Translations under genes and position numbers: made by a program | The notes under the pieces: model-generated | The model's database searches: none | What the model was told of the DNA's origin: nothing | Seen by the model: only the letters and a program-made list of their open reading frames with translations | In this document: piece by piece, positions 31,387 to 39,206 of the stretch | Layout: every line of letters begins with the position of its first letter | Position numbering within the stretch: the stretch's first letter is position 1 | Source of the DNA: an uncultured Lachnospiraceae bacterium | GTDB lineage: Bacteria > Bacillota > Clostridia > Lachnospirales > Lachnospiraceae | DNA: 39,570 nucleotides | Assembly: GCA_910586725.1 (NCBI GenBank) | Contig: CAJUJL010000026.1 | Location: 1-39,570 of the forward strand | Direction: 5' to 3'

Positions 31387-32529
31387 TTACCACCTGCTTT
31401 CTATATATTGATACACATCTTCTTCCGTTTCAAGAATACAGGAAACATCCGGATCCTCAAAAAAGCGGATGCTATCCATACATTCTTCTATGATCTCCGG
31501 AATATCAGGAAAAGAAATTTTTTGTTTTAAAAACAGAGCAACGGCTTTTTCATTGGCCGCATTGAAAACGGTTGGCATATTGCCGCCTTTTTTCATTGCC
31601 CAAAAGGCCAGATCCAGACCCCGAAATGTCTTTCTGTCCGGCTCCTCAAAAGTCAGGCTTGCCAGCGCAAATAAATCCAGTCGTTTTCCTCTTAAACGCC
31701 GCCGTTTGGGATAATACAGAGCATACTGAATCGGAAGCCGCATATCCGGCGTTCCAAGCTGTGCAATAACTGCCCCGTCTTCAAATTCAACCGCCGAATG
31801 AATCACGCTCTGCGGATGCACAACTACCTGAATCTGATCCGCCTCCACGCCAAAAAGCCACTTCGCTTCCATGACTTCCAGTCCTTTATTGACCAGGGTG
31901 GCCGAATCGATTGTAATCTTTCTTCCCATTGTCCAATTTGGATGCTTCAGTGCGTCTTCCGGTCGAATATGCAGCAATTCATCCGTTGTTTTCCCACGAA
32001 ACGGACCTCCGGAAGCCGTTAAAAGAATCTTATGAACGGCATTTCCTTCCTCTCCCTGTAAAGACTGAAAAATAGCGCTGTGCTCGCTGTCCACCGGAAG
32101 TATGCTGACGTTTCGCTCCTTTGCAAGCGGCATAATAATATGTCCCGCCGTAACCAGCGTTTCTTTATTGGCAAGCGCAATGTGCTTTCCCGCTTCCATT
32201 GCCGCTATGGTTGGCCGTATTCCAAGCATTCCCACAATTGCCGTCACTAAAATTTCAGCTTCCGGCTCCGTCGAAACCTCTATCAGCCCTTCCATTCCAA
32301 AACAGATTTTCAAATCCAGATCCGCCGTGCGTAATTTCAGCTCTTTTGCCTTTTCTTCTTCCCATACGGCAGCTACCTTCGGTTGAAATTCCCGAATCTG
32401 TTTTTCCAGCAGATCAATATTGCCCCCTGCGGCAAGCGCAGTCACGCATATATCGTTTTGTTCCCGGACAATCTCAAGCGTCTGCGTCCCAATGGATCCC
32501 GTCGACCCCAATATTGCTATTTTTCTCAT
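31387..32529 (-). CDS. dxr: 1-deoxy-D-xylulose-5-phosphate reductoisomerase
   Basis: The first committed step of the MEP pathway: NADPH-dependent conversion of DXP to MEP. 380 residues, the usual size. Signatures: the nucleotide-binding ILGSTGSIGTQTLEIV (5-20), GKHIALANKETLVTAG (~115-130), LPVDSEHSAIFQSLQG (metal-binding Asp/Glu, ~144-159), LTASGGPFRGKT (~171-182) and HPNWTMGRKITIDSATLVNKGLEVMEA. AGGGG precedes the ATG, 9 nt after cdsA. It is a fosmidomycin target. With ispG in the same unit, it links isoprenoid supply to UppS and CdsA. Confidence 0.98.
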   Translation of the reverse strand: MRKIAILGSTGSIGTQTLEIVREQNDICVTALAAGGNIDLLEKQIREFQPKVAAVWEEEKAKELKLRTADLDLKICFGMEGLIEVSTEPEAEILVTAIVGMLGIRPTIAAMEAGKHIALANKETLVTAGHIIMPLAKERNVSILPVDSEHSAIFQSLQGEEGNAVHKILLTASGGPFRGKTTDELLHIRPEDALKHPNWTMGRKITIDSATLVNKGLEVMEAKWLFGVEADQIQVVVHPQSVIHSAVEFEDGAVIAQLGTPDMRLPIQYALYYPKRRRLRGKRLDLFALASLTFEEPDRKTFRGLDLAFWAMKKGGNMPTVFNAANEKAVALFLKQKISFPDIPEIIEECMDSIRFFEDPDVSCILETEEDVYQYIESRW

Positions 32530-32538
32530 TTTATACCC

Positions 32539-33342
32539 CTATTTCATCAGATAAACCGCCAGATAGTAAATTACCGGCGCGGTAAATATAACGCTGTCAA
32601 ATCGATCCAAAATTCCTCCGTGTCCCGGAATTAACTTTCCATAATCTTTCATGTTATAATTTCTCTTTATTGCAGACGCCGCCAAATCCCCAACCATCGA
32701 AATCAAAGCGCCAATGCCGCTGATCAGGGCAAGAAGAACCATTTCTTCCATGGATACCTGCATCTGCGTTTTGAAAATCCAAGTATAAAGCAATGTCAGC
32801 AGCATACTGCCGATTACGCCGCCCACGGCTCCCTCAATTGATTTTTTGGGACTTAGCTTAGGCGACATTTTATGTTTGCCAATCAATACACCGACACAAT
32901 ACGCGCACGTATCGCATCCCCAGGAACACAGAAAAATAAGCCACACAATATAAACGCCATTCTCTAACATTCTGGTCTGATAGATGCACGAGAGCATGAC
33001 CGCCACATAAAACACGCCAAAAAAAGCTCCCATAATCTGTTCCGTCTTATATTTCGGATAAGTAAACACATAAACAAACATCAGACATACCAGCGTTCCC
33101 ACTACAAAAACCATAGCATCTGCAAAAAGAGACTGCCATAACGAAACATAATAGAAAAGAACCGCCAAATACCCTGCCGCTCCAAGAATTCCCTTTTCTA
33201 TTTGAAAAACACGGTACAATTCATACATACCGATCATGGATATTGCCAAAAGAGAACCCAGCAGAAGATTTCCCCCTGAAAGTATTAAAAATAATGCAAG
33301 GAGCACAAGCACAATTCCGCTTAACAGCCTTATTTTAAACAT
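32539..33342 (-). CDS. cdsA: Phosphatidate cytidylyltransferase CdsA
   Basis: Makes CDP-diacylglycerol from phosphatidic acid and CTP in the membrane, the branch point to all major phospholipids. 267 residues with about seven or eight helices. The family signature is at the C-terminus: SAIKRNYNMKDYGKLIPGHGG followed by ILDRFDSV, plus WGCDTCAYCVG and SPKKSIEGAVGG earlier. The start at 33342 (MFKIRLLSG) was taken because AAGGAG lies 9 nt before it. This start still overlaps the uppS 3' end by 8 nt, indicating coupling. Confidence 0.96.
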   Translation of the reverse strand: MFKIRLLSGIVLVLLALFLILSGGNLLLGSLLAISMIGMYELYRVFQIEKGILGAAGYLAVLFYYVSLWQSLFADAMVFVVGTLVCLMFVYVFTYPKYKTEQIMGAFFGVFYVAVMLSCIYQTRMLENGVYIVWLIFLCSWGCDTCAYCVGVLIGKHKMSPKLSPKKSIEGAVGGVIGSMLLTLLYTWIFKTQMQVSMEEMVLLALISGIGALISMVGDLAASAIKRNYNMKDYGKLIPGHGGILDRFDSVIFTAPVIYYLAVYLMK

Positions 33343-34054
33343 TTGAATTTTCTCCTTCTTTGATTCCCCCATATCTCCTGTCTCTGGCACTATATGCGTC
33401 AATTGCCTGTTTTAATTCCTTTTCATCGAAATCAGGCCATGGCGTATCCGTAAAATAAAATTCGGAATATGCAAGCTGCCAAAGCAGATAATTCGACAAT
33501 CTCTGCTCTCCGCTGGTCCGGATCAAAAAATCAGGATCAGGAATTCCCGCCGTATCCAGGTAAGAAGAAAACTTCTCCTCATTTAAATCCTCAGCCGTAA
33601 GCTTTCCTTCTTCCTGTTCTTTTAACATCTTTTTCATGGCCCGAATCATCTCGTCTCTGCTTCCATAATTGATTGCAATCTGCAGACGCAGACCGTCATA
33701 GGAATCGGACGCTTTCTCAAGTTCTCTGATATTCGCCTGAAACTTCTCATCCAATTTGGAAATATCCCCGATCACGCGTACACGGATATGATTTTTCTTC
33801 GCTGTTTTCAAACAGTTCTTCAAATAAGAATCCAAAAGCTTCATCAATGCATTGACTTCGCTTTTGGGACGGTTCCAATTCTCTGTTGAAAATGCGTATA
33901 ACGTTAAATAGCGGATACCCATATCATAAACTGCTTTTGAAATTACTTCTACGTTTTTGGCCCCCATTGTATGGCCATAATTTCTCGGCATCCCTTTTGC
34001 CTTTGCCCATCTGCCGTTTCCGTCTAAAATAATTGCGACATGATTTGGTACCAT
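33335..34054 (-). CDS. uppS: Isoprenyl transferase / undecaprenyl diphosphate synthase UppS
   Basis: Cis-prenyltransferase that condenses IPP units onto FPP to give C55 undecaprenyl diphosphate, the wall lipid carrier. About 239 residues. Motifs: HVAIILDGNGRWAKAKGMPR (catalytic Asp, from residue 5), GH-x-x-G, TLYAFSTENWNRP (~68-80), and the C-terminal DFLIRTSGEQRLSNYLLWQ and SEFYFTDTPWPDF. The start at 34054 was chosen because MVPNHVAI is the normal beginning and AAAGGAAG precedes it. The longer form from 34102 begins inside the hairpin at 34091-34116. UppP, its recycling partner, is encoded in the uppP-ftsK unit. Confidence 0.96.
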   Translation of the reverse strand: MVPNHVAIILDGNGRWAKAKGMPRNYGHTMGAKNVEVISKAVYDMGIRYLTLYAFSTENWNRPKSEVNALMKLLDSYLKNCLKTAKKNHIRVRVIGDISKLDEKFQANIRELEKASDSYDGLRLQIAINYGSRDEMIRAMKKMLKEQEEGKLTAEDLNEEKFSSYLDTAGIPDPDFLIRTSGEQRLSNYLLWQLAYSEFYFTDTPWPDFDEKELKQAIDAYSARDRRYGGIKEGENSNV

Positions 34055-34090
34055 AATTCGATTTCTTCCTTTCGCTGCTATGGTGAAAAT

Positions 34091-34116
34091 GGGGACACGC
34101 ATGATGCAGTGCCCCC
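34091..34116 (-). other. Intercistronic hairpin between frr and uppS
   Basis: GGGGACAC (34091-34098) and GTGCCCCC (34109-34116) form an 8-bp stem with one G-T pair around ACGC..., and the loop itself contains GCAT/ATGC complementarity. On the minus strand the stem is followed by ATTTTCACC. This is a weak terminator or attenuator, or an RNA processing site, in the only gap above 100 nt within pyrH-to-polC (34055-34173). Confidence 0.5.
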
Positions 34117-34173
34117 ATGATTGTATTTATCTCAAAGCATACCTCTCTGCGTCTGCAATGAAAGGTATTTGTC

Positions 34174-34725
34174 TTACACAGTAAGAATCTCTTTTGTCTT
34201 AGCCTCTACTGCTTTCTCAACCTGTACGATATATTTATCCGTCATTTTCTGTGCATCGTCTTCCAGATCTTTAATCTCGTCTTTCGACACGTCTTCCTTT
34301 GCAAGCTTCTTGAAAGAATCGTTGGCGTCACGACGAATATTGCGGATTGCAACTTTTGCGTTTTCCCCTTTTTTCTTTATGTCTTTTGCCAGTTCTTTTC
34401 TGCGATCTTCTGTCAGCTCCGGAAACACAAGACGAATTACTGTTCCATCATTTGTCGGGTTAATCCCCAATTCGGAAGTTAAAATAGCTCTTTCGATTTC
34501 TTTTACCATACTTTTTTCCCAAGGCTGAATCTGGATCATCCTTGGTTCCGGAACATTTACGTTTGCAACAGACTGAATCGGCGTCGGCGTGCCATAATAA
34601 TCCACTTTTATCTTGTCAAGCACATGCGGATTTGCACGTCCGGCACGAATCGCGCCAAATTCATCCTCAAGATTTTTCAACGATTTCTGCATTTTTATTT
34701 CAAATGGTTCCAATCTCGCATCCAT
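34174..34725 (-). CDS. frr: Ribosome recycling factor
   Basis: With EF-G, splits the post-termination ribosome. 183 residues, the canonical length. Diagnostic segments: LKNLEDEFGAIRAGRANPHVLDKIKVDYYGTPTPI (~16-52), VNVPEPRMIQIQPWEKS (~60-76), GINPTNDGTVIRLVFPELTEDRRKEL (~91-116) and the second long helix with RNIRRDAND. GGGAGG precedes the ATG. It lies 17 nt after pyrH, the order found throughout Firmicutes. Confidence 0.98.
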   Translation of the reverse strand: MDARLEPFEIKMQKSLKNLEDEFGAIRAGRANPHVLDKIKVDYYGTPTPIQSVANVNVPEPRMIQIQPWEKSMVKEIERAILTSELGINPTNDGTVIRLVFPELTEDRRKELAKDIKKKGENAKVAIRNIRRDANDSFKKLAKEDVSKDEIKDLEDDAQKMTDKYIVQVEKAVEAKTKEILTV

Positions 34726-34742
34726 ATTTTAACCTCCCTTGA

Positions 34743-35438
34743 TTATACAGTGACTTTTGTTCCATTAAACTTGCCCGAAATTGTCTTTATAATACTATTT
34801 TCTTCTTGCAGCGCAAATACATACATCGGCATTTTATTCTCCATACACAAAATAGACGCCGTCATATCTACTGCCATAAGCTTCTTCTCAATCACTTCTT
34901 CAATTGAAATACTGTCAAAACGCTTCGCATCCGGGTTAATTTGAGGATCGCTGTCATAAATACCGTCTACTGCTTTTGCCAAAAGAATACCGTCCGCTTC
35001 AATCTCCACCGCTCGAAGAACGGTGGCCGTATCCGTGGAAAAATACGGATGTCCGGTACCCCCTGCAAAAAATACAACTTTATTTTGTGAAAAATATTTC
35101 ACTGCGCGGTCTTTGGAAAAAAGCTTCGTCATGGAACCGCACGAAAAAGGCGTTAAAACTTCTGTCTTCATCCCGGCAAAACGGAATATTTCCGAAACGT
35201 AAATGCAGTTCATAACCGTTGCAAGCATCCCGATCTGGTCCGCTTTTGTACGATCAATCGTCTCACTGGTACGTCCGCGCCAGAAATTACCGCCGCCGAT
35301 CACGATTCCCACCTCAATCTGCGCGTCTGTCAGCTCTTTTACCTGACGCGCCACTTCCATAACCGTAGGCTCATCAAATCCCGTCTTCTTCCCGCCGGCC
35401 AATGCCTCTCCGCTTAATTTCAGTAGAACCCGCTTCAT
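34743..35438 (-). CDS. pyrH: UMP kinase (uridylate kinase)
   Basis: Phosphorylates UMP to UDP with ATP; a hexameric amino-acid-kinase-fold enzyme that feeds pyrimidine nucleotide and cell-wall UDP-sugar synthesis. 231 residues. Signatures: RVLLKLSGEALAGG (3-16), GIVIGGGNFWRG (~44-55), ATVMNCIYV, GGTGHPYFSTDTA (~127-139) and VDGIYDSDPQINPDAKRF (~157-174). The usual upstream partners rpsB-tsf are not present. Instead the gene starts 3 nt after the bactofilin stop, with AAGGGA in the bactofilin 3' end as ribosome site. Confidence 0.98.
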   Translation of the reverse strand: MKRVLLKLSGEALAGGKKTGFDEPTVMEVARQVKELTDAQIEVGIVIGGGNFWRGRTSETIDRTKADQIGMLATVMNCIYVSEIFRFAGMKTEVLTPFSCGSMTKLFSKDRAVKYFSQNKVVFFAGGTGHPYFSTDTATVLRAVEIEADGILLAKAVDGIYDSDPQINPDAKRFDSISIEEVIEKKLMAVDMTASILCMENKMPMYVFALQEENSIIKTISGKFNGTKVTV

Positions 35439-35441
35439 AGA

Positions 35442-36272
35442 TTAATTTCCCTTCTTCTCTTCAAAAAGGCCCTGAACGTCAATATCTGCATAACACTGTG
35501 AACAGAAACCTTCAATAACCGCTCCGTTATTAATCTGTACGGAACGTGACTTGATATTGCCCATCACAACCGCGGAAGTATCTACAACAACCGGTCCCTG
35601 CACATCAATGTCTCCCTTGATTGCTCCTGCAATCACTGCGGAACTTGCGGAAATATTGCCGATCACAACAGATCCGATTCCGATTTTTACGGTTCCGGTG
35701 CTTCTTACTTCTCCTTCTATTTTTGCAGCGTCTGCAAAAAATTCGGAAGAATTGCTGTTGCCCTCTAAGATTCCGGTAATCACTAATTTACCGTTGCATG
35801 TTACATTTCCGCCAATTCTTCCCCGAATATCAATGGAACCATCTGCGTTTATATCACCATTGATGCTTGTCCCTTCCGTAATTACAGTTGTTTCATCAGA
35901 AACCGCTTCCGGATTTACTCCCATAACCTGATTCATGTTCATTGTCGTCATCGTATCTTCGCTCATTTTCTTTCTCCCCTCTACTGTTGTTCTTACATCT
36001 GCTCTCTTTACTTCTCTTGTAAATTCTCTTTCTAGTTCAGCCACCTGCTGAGGTTTTACAACTGCCTGAGTCGCCGGCTGTTCGGCAACCTGCTCCAGCA
36101 ATCCATTCAATTTTGAAAGCTCGGATTCCGTATCCATATCCGCATCGAGTGTATTGACTACCATATCGTCATTTTCAAGATTGTTTTGCTTTTCCGCACC
36201 ATTATCATCTTCCGGCATCAAATCATTTACCGCCTGGGAAAAATCCTCTCTGAAATCTTTAAAAAAGCCCAT
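35442..36272 (-). CDS. Bactofilin (polymer-forming cytoskeletal protein)
   Basis: 276 residues. A disordered, acidic N-terminal part (~1-125) precedes a right-handed beta-helix bactofilin domain (~128-265), seen as repeating six-residue rungs (GDINADGSIDIRGRIGGNV, GEVRSTGTVKIGIGSVVIG, GDIDVQGPVVVDTSAVVMG). Bactofilins self-assemble without nucleotide and position cell-wall enzymes in other bacteria. The end carries a CSQC pair (257-260) in EGFCSQCYADIDVQG and a further Cys159. GGAGG precedes the ATG. It follows the polysaccharide deacetylase gene by 23 nt and precedes pyrH by 3 nt. A role in cell shape or envelope modification is inferred. Confidence 0.92.
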   Translation of the reverse strand: MGFFKDFREDFSQAVNDLMPEDDNGAEKQNNLENDDMVVNTLDADMDTESELSKLNGLLEQVAEQPATQAVVKPQQVAELEREFTREVKRADVRTTVEGRKKMSEDTMTTMNMNQVMGVNPEAVSDETTVITEGTSINGDINADGSIDIRGRIGGNVTCNGKLVITGILEGNSNSSEFFADAAKIEGEVRSTGTVKIGIGSVVIGNISASSAVIAGAIKGDIDVQGPVVVDTSAVVMGNIKSRSVQINNGAVIEGFCSQCYADIDVQGLFEEKKGN

Positions 36273-36295
36273 CTTACATCCTCCATTTTTATTAT

Positions 36296-37282
36296 CTACT
36301 GCTGTTCCGCATTTGTTGCCGCAATATGCTGGATTACAGTTGTATTCTCGTCTATAGGTAAAATCTCCGCCTCTATTCCCTCTAACGCTTTGATCATTGG
36401 CTCTAATGCTTTCACGGTAGAGGCCTTTGTTGACGAATCATGCATCAGAACAATGGACGTTTTGTATTTTACTACATCTTCCATCACGTTTTCAACCAGT
36501 TCTTCCGGCGTATACGCCTGCGATGTTGCATCGCCGCTCGATACGTTCCAGTCAAAGTACGTTATCTGCCGGTCATTTAAATATGATATAAATTTTTTCA
36601 TATCCACATTGCTGACATGATTGCTGCTGCCTCCCGGAAAACGGTAAAACAGGCATTCCTGGCCGGTCACTTCAAAAAGATAATTCTGTATTCTGGAAAA
36701 ATCTTCATCAAAAGAGTCTACGGAATCGTATAAAGCATTATATTTATGAGAATAAGAATGCATGGCAAGCGTATGTCCTTCCTCAACAATTCTCTTATAT
36801 AATTCTCTGGATTCTTCGTCTTCCTTTCCGATTACAAAAAAGGTGGCTTTATAATTGTATTTCTTTAGTATATCCAAAATCTGAGACGTATTACTGCTTG
36901 GCCCATCGTCAAAAGTCAGATATACTTTATGGGCATCTTGCGGTCCCGCCAGATTCTCCTGCTGATTCACCGCTTGTGCAATGGAATAATCGTCATCATA
37001 TTCTTCGGCCGCGCCTTCCAGATCAAAATATGCGCTTTCATCCGCTGCTGCGCCTGACTGCTTTGATTCTGCCTCAATTTGTCTGCTGACGGTAAAATTC
37101 TTCAGCAGATAATCCAGATTGTATTCGAGCGAATGCACTTTATATAACAGCGCTGTACAGATCCCCATAGAAAGAAAGATCCATATCGTTATCAAACTTA
37201 TGATTGCTTTTCTGATCAGCGCAACTCTTTTACGCTTTCTGCGCTCCCTCTTCAATCCATTCGCAGAATTATCTTCCATCAT
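36296..37282 (-). CDS. Membrane-anchored polysaccharide deacetylase (NodB domain)
   Basis: 328 residues: a basic N-terminus and a membrane helix (~23-48), a linker, then a NodB homology domain (~118-315). All five catalytic motifs are present: TFDDGP (123-128), HSYSH (175-179), RFPGG (214-218), DWN (244-246) and LMHD (279-282). This predicts an active metal-dependent deacetylase acting outside the membrane, probably on peptidoglycan GlcNAc or MurNAc, which often affects lysozyme resistance. GGAG lies 7 nt before the ATG and a promoter 32-59 nt upstream. The adjacent bactofilin could place the enzyme at a defined site. Confidence 0.93.
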   Translation of the reverse strand: MMEDNSANGLKRERRKRKRVALIRKAIISLITIWIFLSMGICTALLYKVHSLEYNLDYLLKNFTVSRQIEAESKQSGAAADESAYFDLEGAAEEYDDDYSIAQAVNQQENLAGPQDAHKVYLTFDDGPSSNTSQILDILKKYNYKATFFVIGKEDEESRELYKRIVEEGHTLAMHSYSHKYNALYDSVDSFDEDFSRIQNYLFEVTGQECLFYRFPGGSSNHVSNVDMKKFISYLNDRQITYFDWNVSSGDATSQAYTPEELVENVMEDVVKYKTSIVLMHDSSTKASTVKALEPMIKALEGIEAEILPIDENTTVIQHIAATNAEQQ

Positions 37283-37313
37283 TTATTCTCTCCAGTCAAA
37301 ATTACTCTTTCCT

Positions 37314-37341
37314 ATTGTAACACAAATTATCACTTTTGCAA
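37314..37341 (-). promoter_or_regulatory. Candidate sigma-A promoter for the deacetylase-bactofilin-pyrH run
   Basis: Minus strand: TTGCAA (37341-37336), 16-bp spacer, TACAAT (37319-37314). It lies 32 nt before the deacetylase start, immediately after the stop of the upstream lipoprotein gene. No other obvious promoter was found between here and pyrH. Confidence 0.6.
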
Positions 37342-37344
37342 GAA

Positions 37345-38523
37345 TTATTCTGTATCATCCTCAAATAATATTTCCGTGCCGGAATCAGACTCCTCTTCTA
37401 TTTCTTCCAGTTCCTCTCCTTCCAGTTCACTGTAATATTCTTCCTCCGATACTTCCTCTACTTCCGCATTTTCATACAAATACCTGACTGCTTTATCTTT
37501 CATCAGGTTTACTTTTACATATACTTCCCCATAATCTTCCTGGAATTCTTCCAATGCCGTATATCCAAATTCTTCCGCCAGTTTTCCGGCGTCTTCTGAA
37601 TAATTATCGTCTGTGATTTCAAATCCTTCTTTTTCGGCGATCGCCTGTGACACTAATATTTCGTTTACCCAGTTCAGCACCTCATCTTCCAGAGAACTGT
37701 CGTCATCGATAAATTCCGAAATCTCTATTCCAATCATATCTGCATATTCCTGATATTCCTGCATCGTGCTCTCATAACATGCGTCATACAGCTGCTGAGG
37801 ATACCCTGTAATCTCCGCATTTGCTATCGCCATCTGAAGCGCATCCTCGCCCGCGGTAGCCATCGCCTCATTTTGTGCGGAAACCATCAATTCTTCCTGC
37901 AATCCTTCTTCATAAGCAGCTACCGTATCATAATCGGTTACTTCTTTTATAAATGCATCGTTATACTCCGGCACAACGATCTCACTGATGGAATTCATTG
38001 TCACTGAAAATTCCGCTTCCTGTCCGTTCAGTTCCTCGTCGTAATCTTCCGGAAAAGTCGTTTTAAAAGAAAATGTCTCACCCGCTTTTTTGCCAATCAG
38101 GTTTTTTTCGAAATCTTCAAAAAATTCTTCATCGCCTAATATAAACTCATAATCCGAATCACTTCCGCCGTCAAATTCCTTTCCGTCAATCGTTCCGGTA
38201 TAAGTGATGCTCAACAAATCCCCGTCCTGCGCGCCGCGGTCTGTCATTTCATTATATTGCGTATTTTCATCCAGCAGATACTCAATTTCCATTTGCACAT
38301 CATCTTCTGTTAACACCGGCACAGGATAACGCACGGCAAGCTTCTTATATTCTCCCAGCTTCACATAATCATTTACGTCATAATCAAAAGCATCCGTTGC
38401 TGCCAGTTCGGTAGATTCCGTGCCATTGACAGAATTTTTATTTTTCTGGTCGTTGCCGCATCCCGCAAATAAAAAAACTCCCATTCCCAGCATTGCTGCT
38501 GTCAAATACAATCTTCTTTTCAT
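37345..38523 (-). CDS. Exported FKBP/trigger-factor-like peptidyl-prolyl isomerase lipoprotein
   Basis: 392 residues from the ATG at 38523, preceded by AGAGGATACATA. The upstream ATG at 38571 overlaps the promoter and adds a non-signal-like stretch. A signal peptide ends in a near-lipobox LFAGC (Cys22; Phe at -3 is atypical). It is followed by a trigger-factor N-like helix, an FKBP domain (~100-180, GDLLSITYTGTIDGKEFDGG) and a trigger-factor C-terminal-like helical region (~185-340). The last ~45 residues are extremely acidic (EEVSEEEYYSELEGEELEEIEEE). The ribosome-binding domain of true trigger factor is absent, so an extracytoplasmic foldase anchored to the membrane is inferred. Confidence 0.88.
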   Translation of the reverse strand: MKRRLYLTAAMLGMGVFLFAGCGNDQKNKNSVNGTESTELAATDAFDYDVNDYVKLGEYKKLAVRYPVPVLTEDDVQMEIEYLLDENTQYNEMTDRGAQDGDLLSITYTGTIDGKEFDGGSDSDYEFILGDEEFFEDFEKNLIGKKAGETFSFKTTFPEDYDEELNGQEAEFSVTMNSISEIVVPEYNDAFIKEVTDYDTVAAYEEGLQEELMVSAQNEAMATAGEDALQMAIANAEITGYPQQLYDACYESTMQEYQEYADMIGIEISEFIDDDSSLEDEVLNWVNEILVSQAIAEKEGFEITDDNYSEDAGKLAEEFGYTALEEFQEDYGEVYVKVNLMKDKAVRYLYENAEVEEVSEEEYYSELEGEELEEIEEESDSGTEILFEDDTE

Positions 38524-38559
38524 TATGTATCCTCTTTTCTTATATCTATTTTCATAGGC

Positions 38560-38589
38560 ATAATAACACACTTATAAAGCGAAAATCAA
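38560..38589 (-). promoter_or_regulatory. Candidate sigma-A promoter for the FKBP lipoprotein gene
   Basis: Minus strand: TTGATT (38589-38584), 18-bp spacer, TATTAT (38565-38560), 37 nt before the start codon at 38523. Confidence 0.55.
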
Positions 38590-38653
38590 TGTCTTTTTTT
38601 GTGTTTCCTGTTCTGGTTTATTTTTTTCATGAATATAATTGTAATTTTCACTT

Positions 38654-38682
38654 GTAACTTTTGATAAACATACGCATACGTT
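38654..38682 (+). promoter_or_regulatory. Candidate sigma-E-type sporulation promoter for cotJ
   Basis: CATACGTT (38675-38682) fits the sigma-E -10 consensus (CATACAnT) well; a weak -35-like GTAACTT (38654-38660) lies 14 nt upstream. An alternative -10, CATACGCA, is at 38669. In Bacillus subtilis the cotJ operon depends on sigma-E, which makes this location sensible. No good vegetative promoter is seen before cotJA. Confidence 0.45.
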
Positions 38683-38712
38683 AATTGTATAAATCAAAAA
38701 GGAGAACAAATT

Positions 38713-38940
38713 ATGAACAATTGCAGTCAGCCACGGTGCGGAAGAAATTCCTATTCTTCGTCTTCCATGCGCTCCGGCAGAGATGAATGGTCCATGAATA
38801 ATTTTGCTCTTGCAATGGCATACGTCCCGGTGCAACGCTTTCAAAATGTTTATGAATTAGATGCCGCTTTGCAGCATGGAACTATTTTTCCGGAATTAAA
38901 CAAACCTTTTACGGGTTGGAAAGGAGGGCGTCCATGTTAA
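38713..38940 (+). CDS. cotJA: Spore coat-associated protein CotJA
   Basis: 75 residues. After a Ser/Arg/Cys-rich start, the family core MAYVPVQRFQNVYELDAALQHGTIFPELNKPFTGWKG (from ~35) is clear: the V-P-x-Q-x-F/W and GTIFPEL...PF motifs are those of CotJA. In Bacillus it is a component of the inner spore coat made in the mother cell. AAGGAGAAC precedes the ATG, with a sigma-E-like promoter upstream. Its stop overlaps the cotJB start (ATGTTAA), the normal operon arrangement. Confidence 0.95.
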   Translation: MNNCSQPRCGRNSYSSSSMRSGRDEWSMNNFALAMAYVPVQRFQNVYELDAALQHGTIFPELNKPFTGWKGGRPC

Positions 38941-39206
38941 GACAAAACAATATGAACCGGCAGCAGTTATTTCAGTGGATCAATGAGGTAAGCTTTGCCG
39001 TAACCGAAATCTCTTTGTATCTGGACACACATCCCGATGATGCGGACGCTCTTGATTTCTTTCATCATTATAATGAAGAAAGAAAAAAGGCTCTGGAACT
39101 TTATTCTGCCAATTATGCGCCCCTTACGTTGGATCTTATGCAGCAGGATGACGACCACTGGCTTTGGGCAACAGATCCCTGGCCCTGGGAAGGAGGTTAT
39201 TGTTAA
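38934..39206 (+). CDS. cotJB: Spore coat protein CotJB
   Basis: 90 residues from ATG 38934, which overlaps the cotJA stop and follows GGAAAGGAGGG. The family pattern is clear: LFQWINEVSFAVTEISLYLDTHPDDADALDFFHHYNEERKKALELY (~11-57), followed by a Trp-rich end (DHWLWATDPWPWEGGYC). CotJB is a spore-coat protein encoded between cotJA and cotJC; its exact biochemical role is not known. Its stop (TAA) overlaps the following cotJC start by one base. The earlier ATG at 38916 lies in the cotJA coding region without a ribosome site. Confidence 0.95.
   Translation: MLRQNNMNRQQLFQWINEVSFAVTEISLYLDTHPDDADALDFFHHYNEERKKALELYSANYAPLTLDLMQQDDDHWLWATDPWPWEGGYC

Noticed and set aside
33343..33402. Longer N-terminus for CdsA starting at 33402
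   Set aside because: The extension lies in uppS in another frame and has no ribosome site, while ATG 33342 has AAGGAG.
34055..34102. Longer N-terminus for UppS starting at 34102
   Set aside because: The extra 16 residues are translated from the intercistronic hairpin, and the family starts near MVPNHVAI, which has its own ribosome site.
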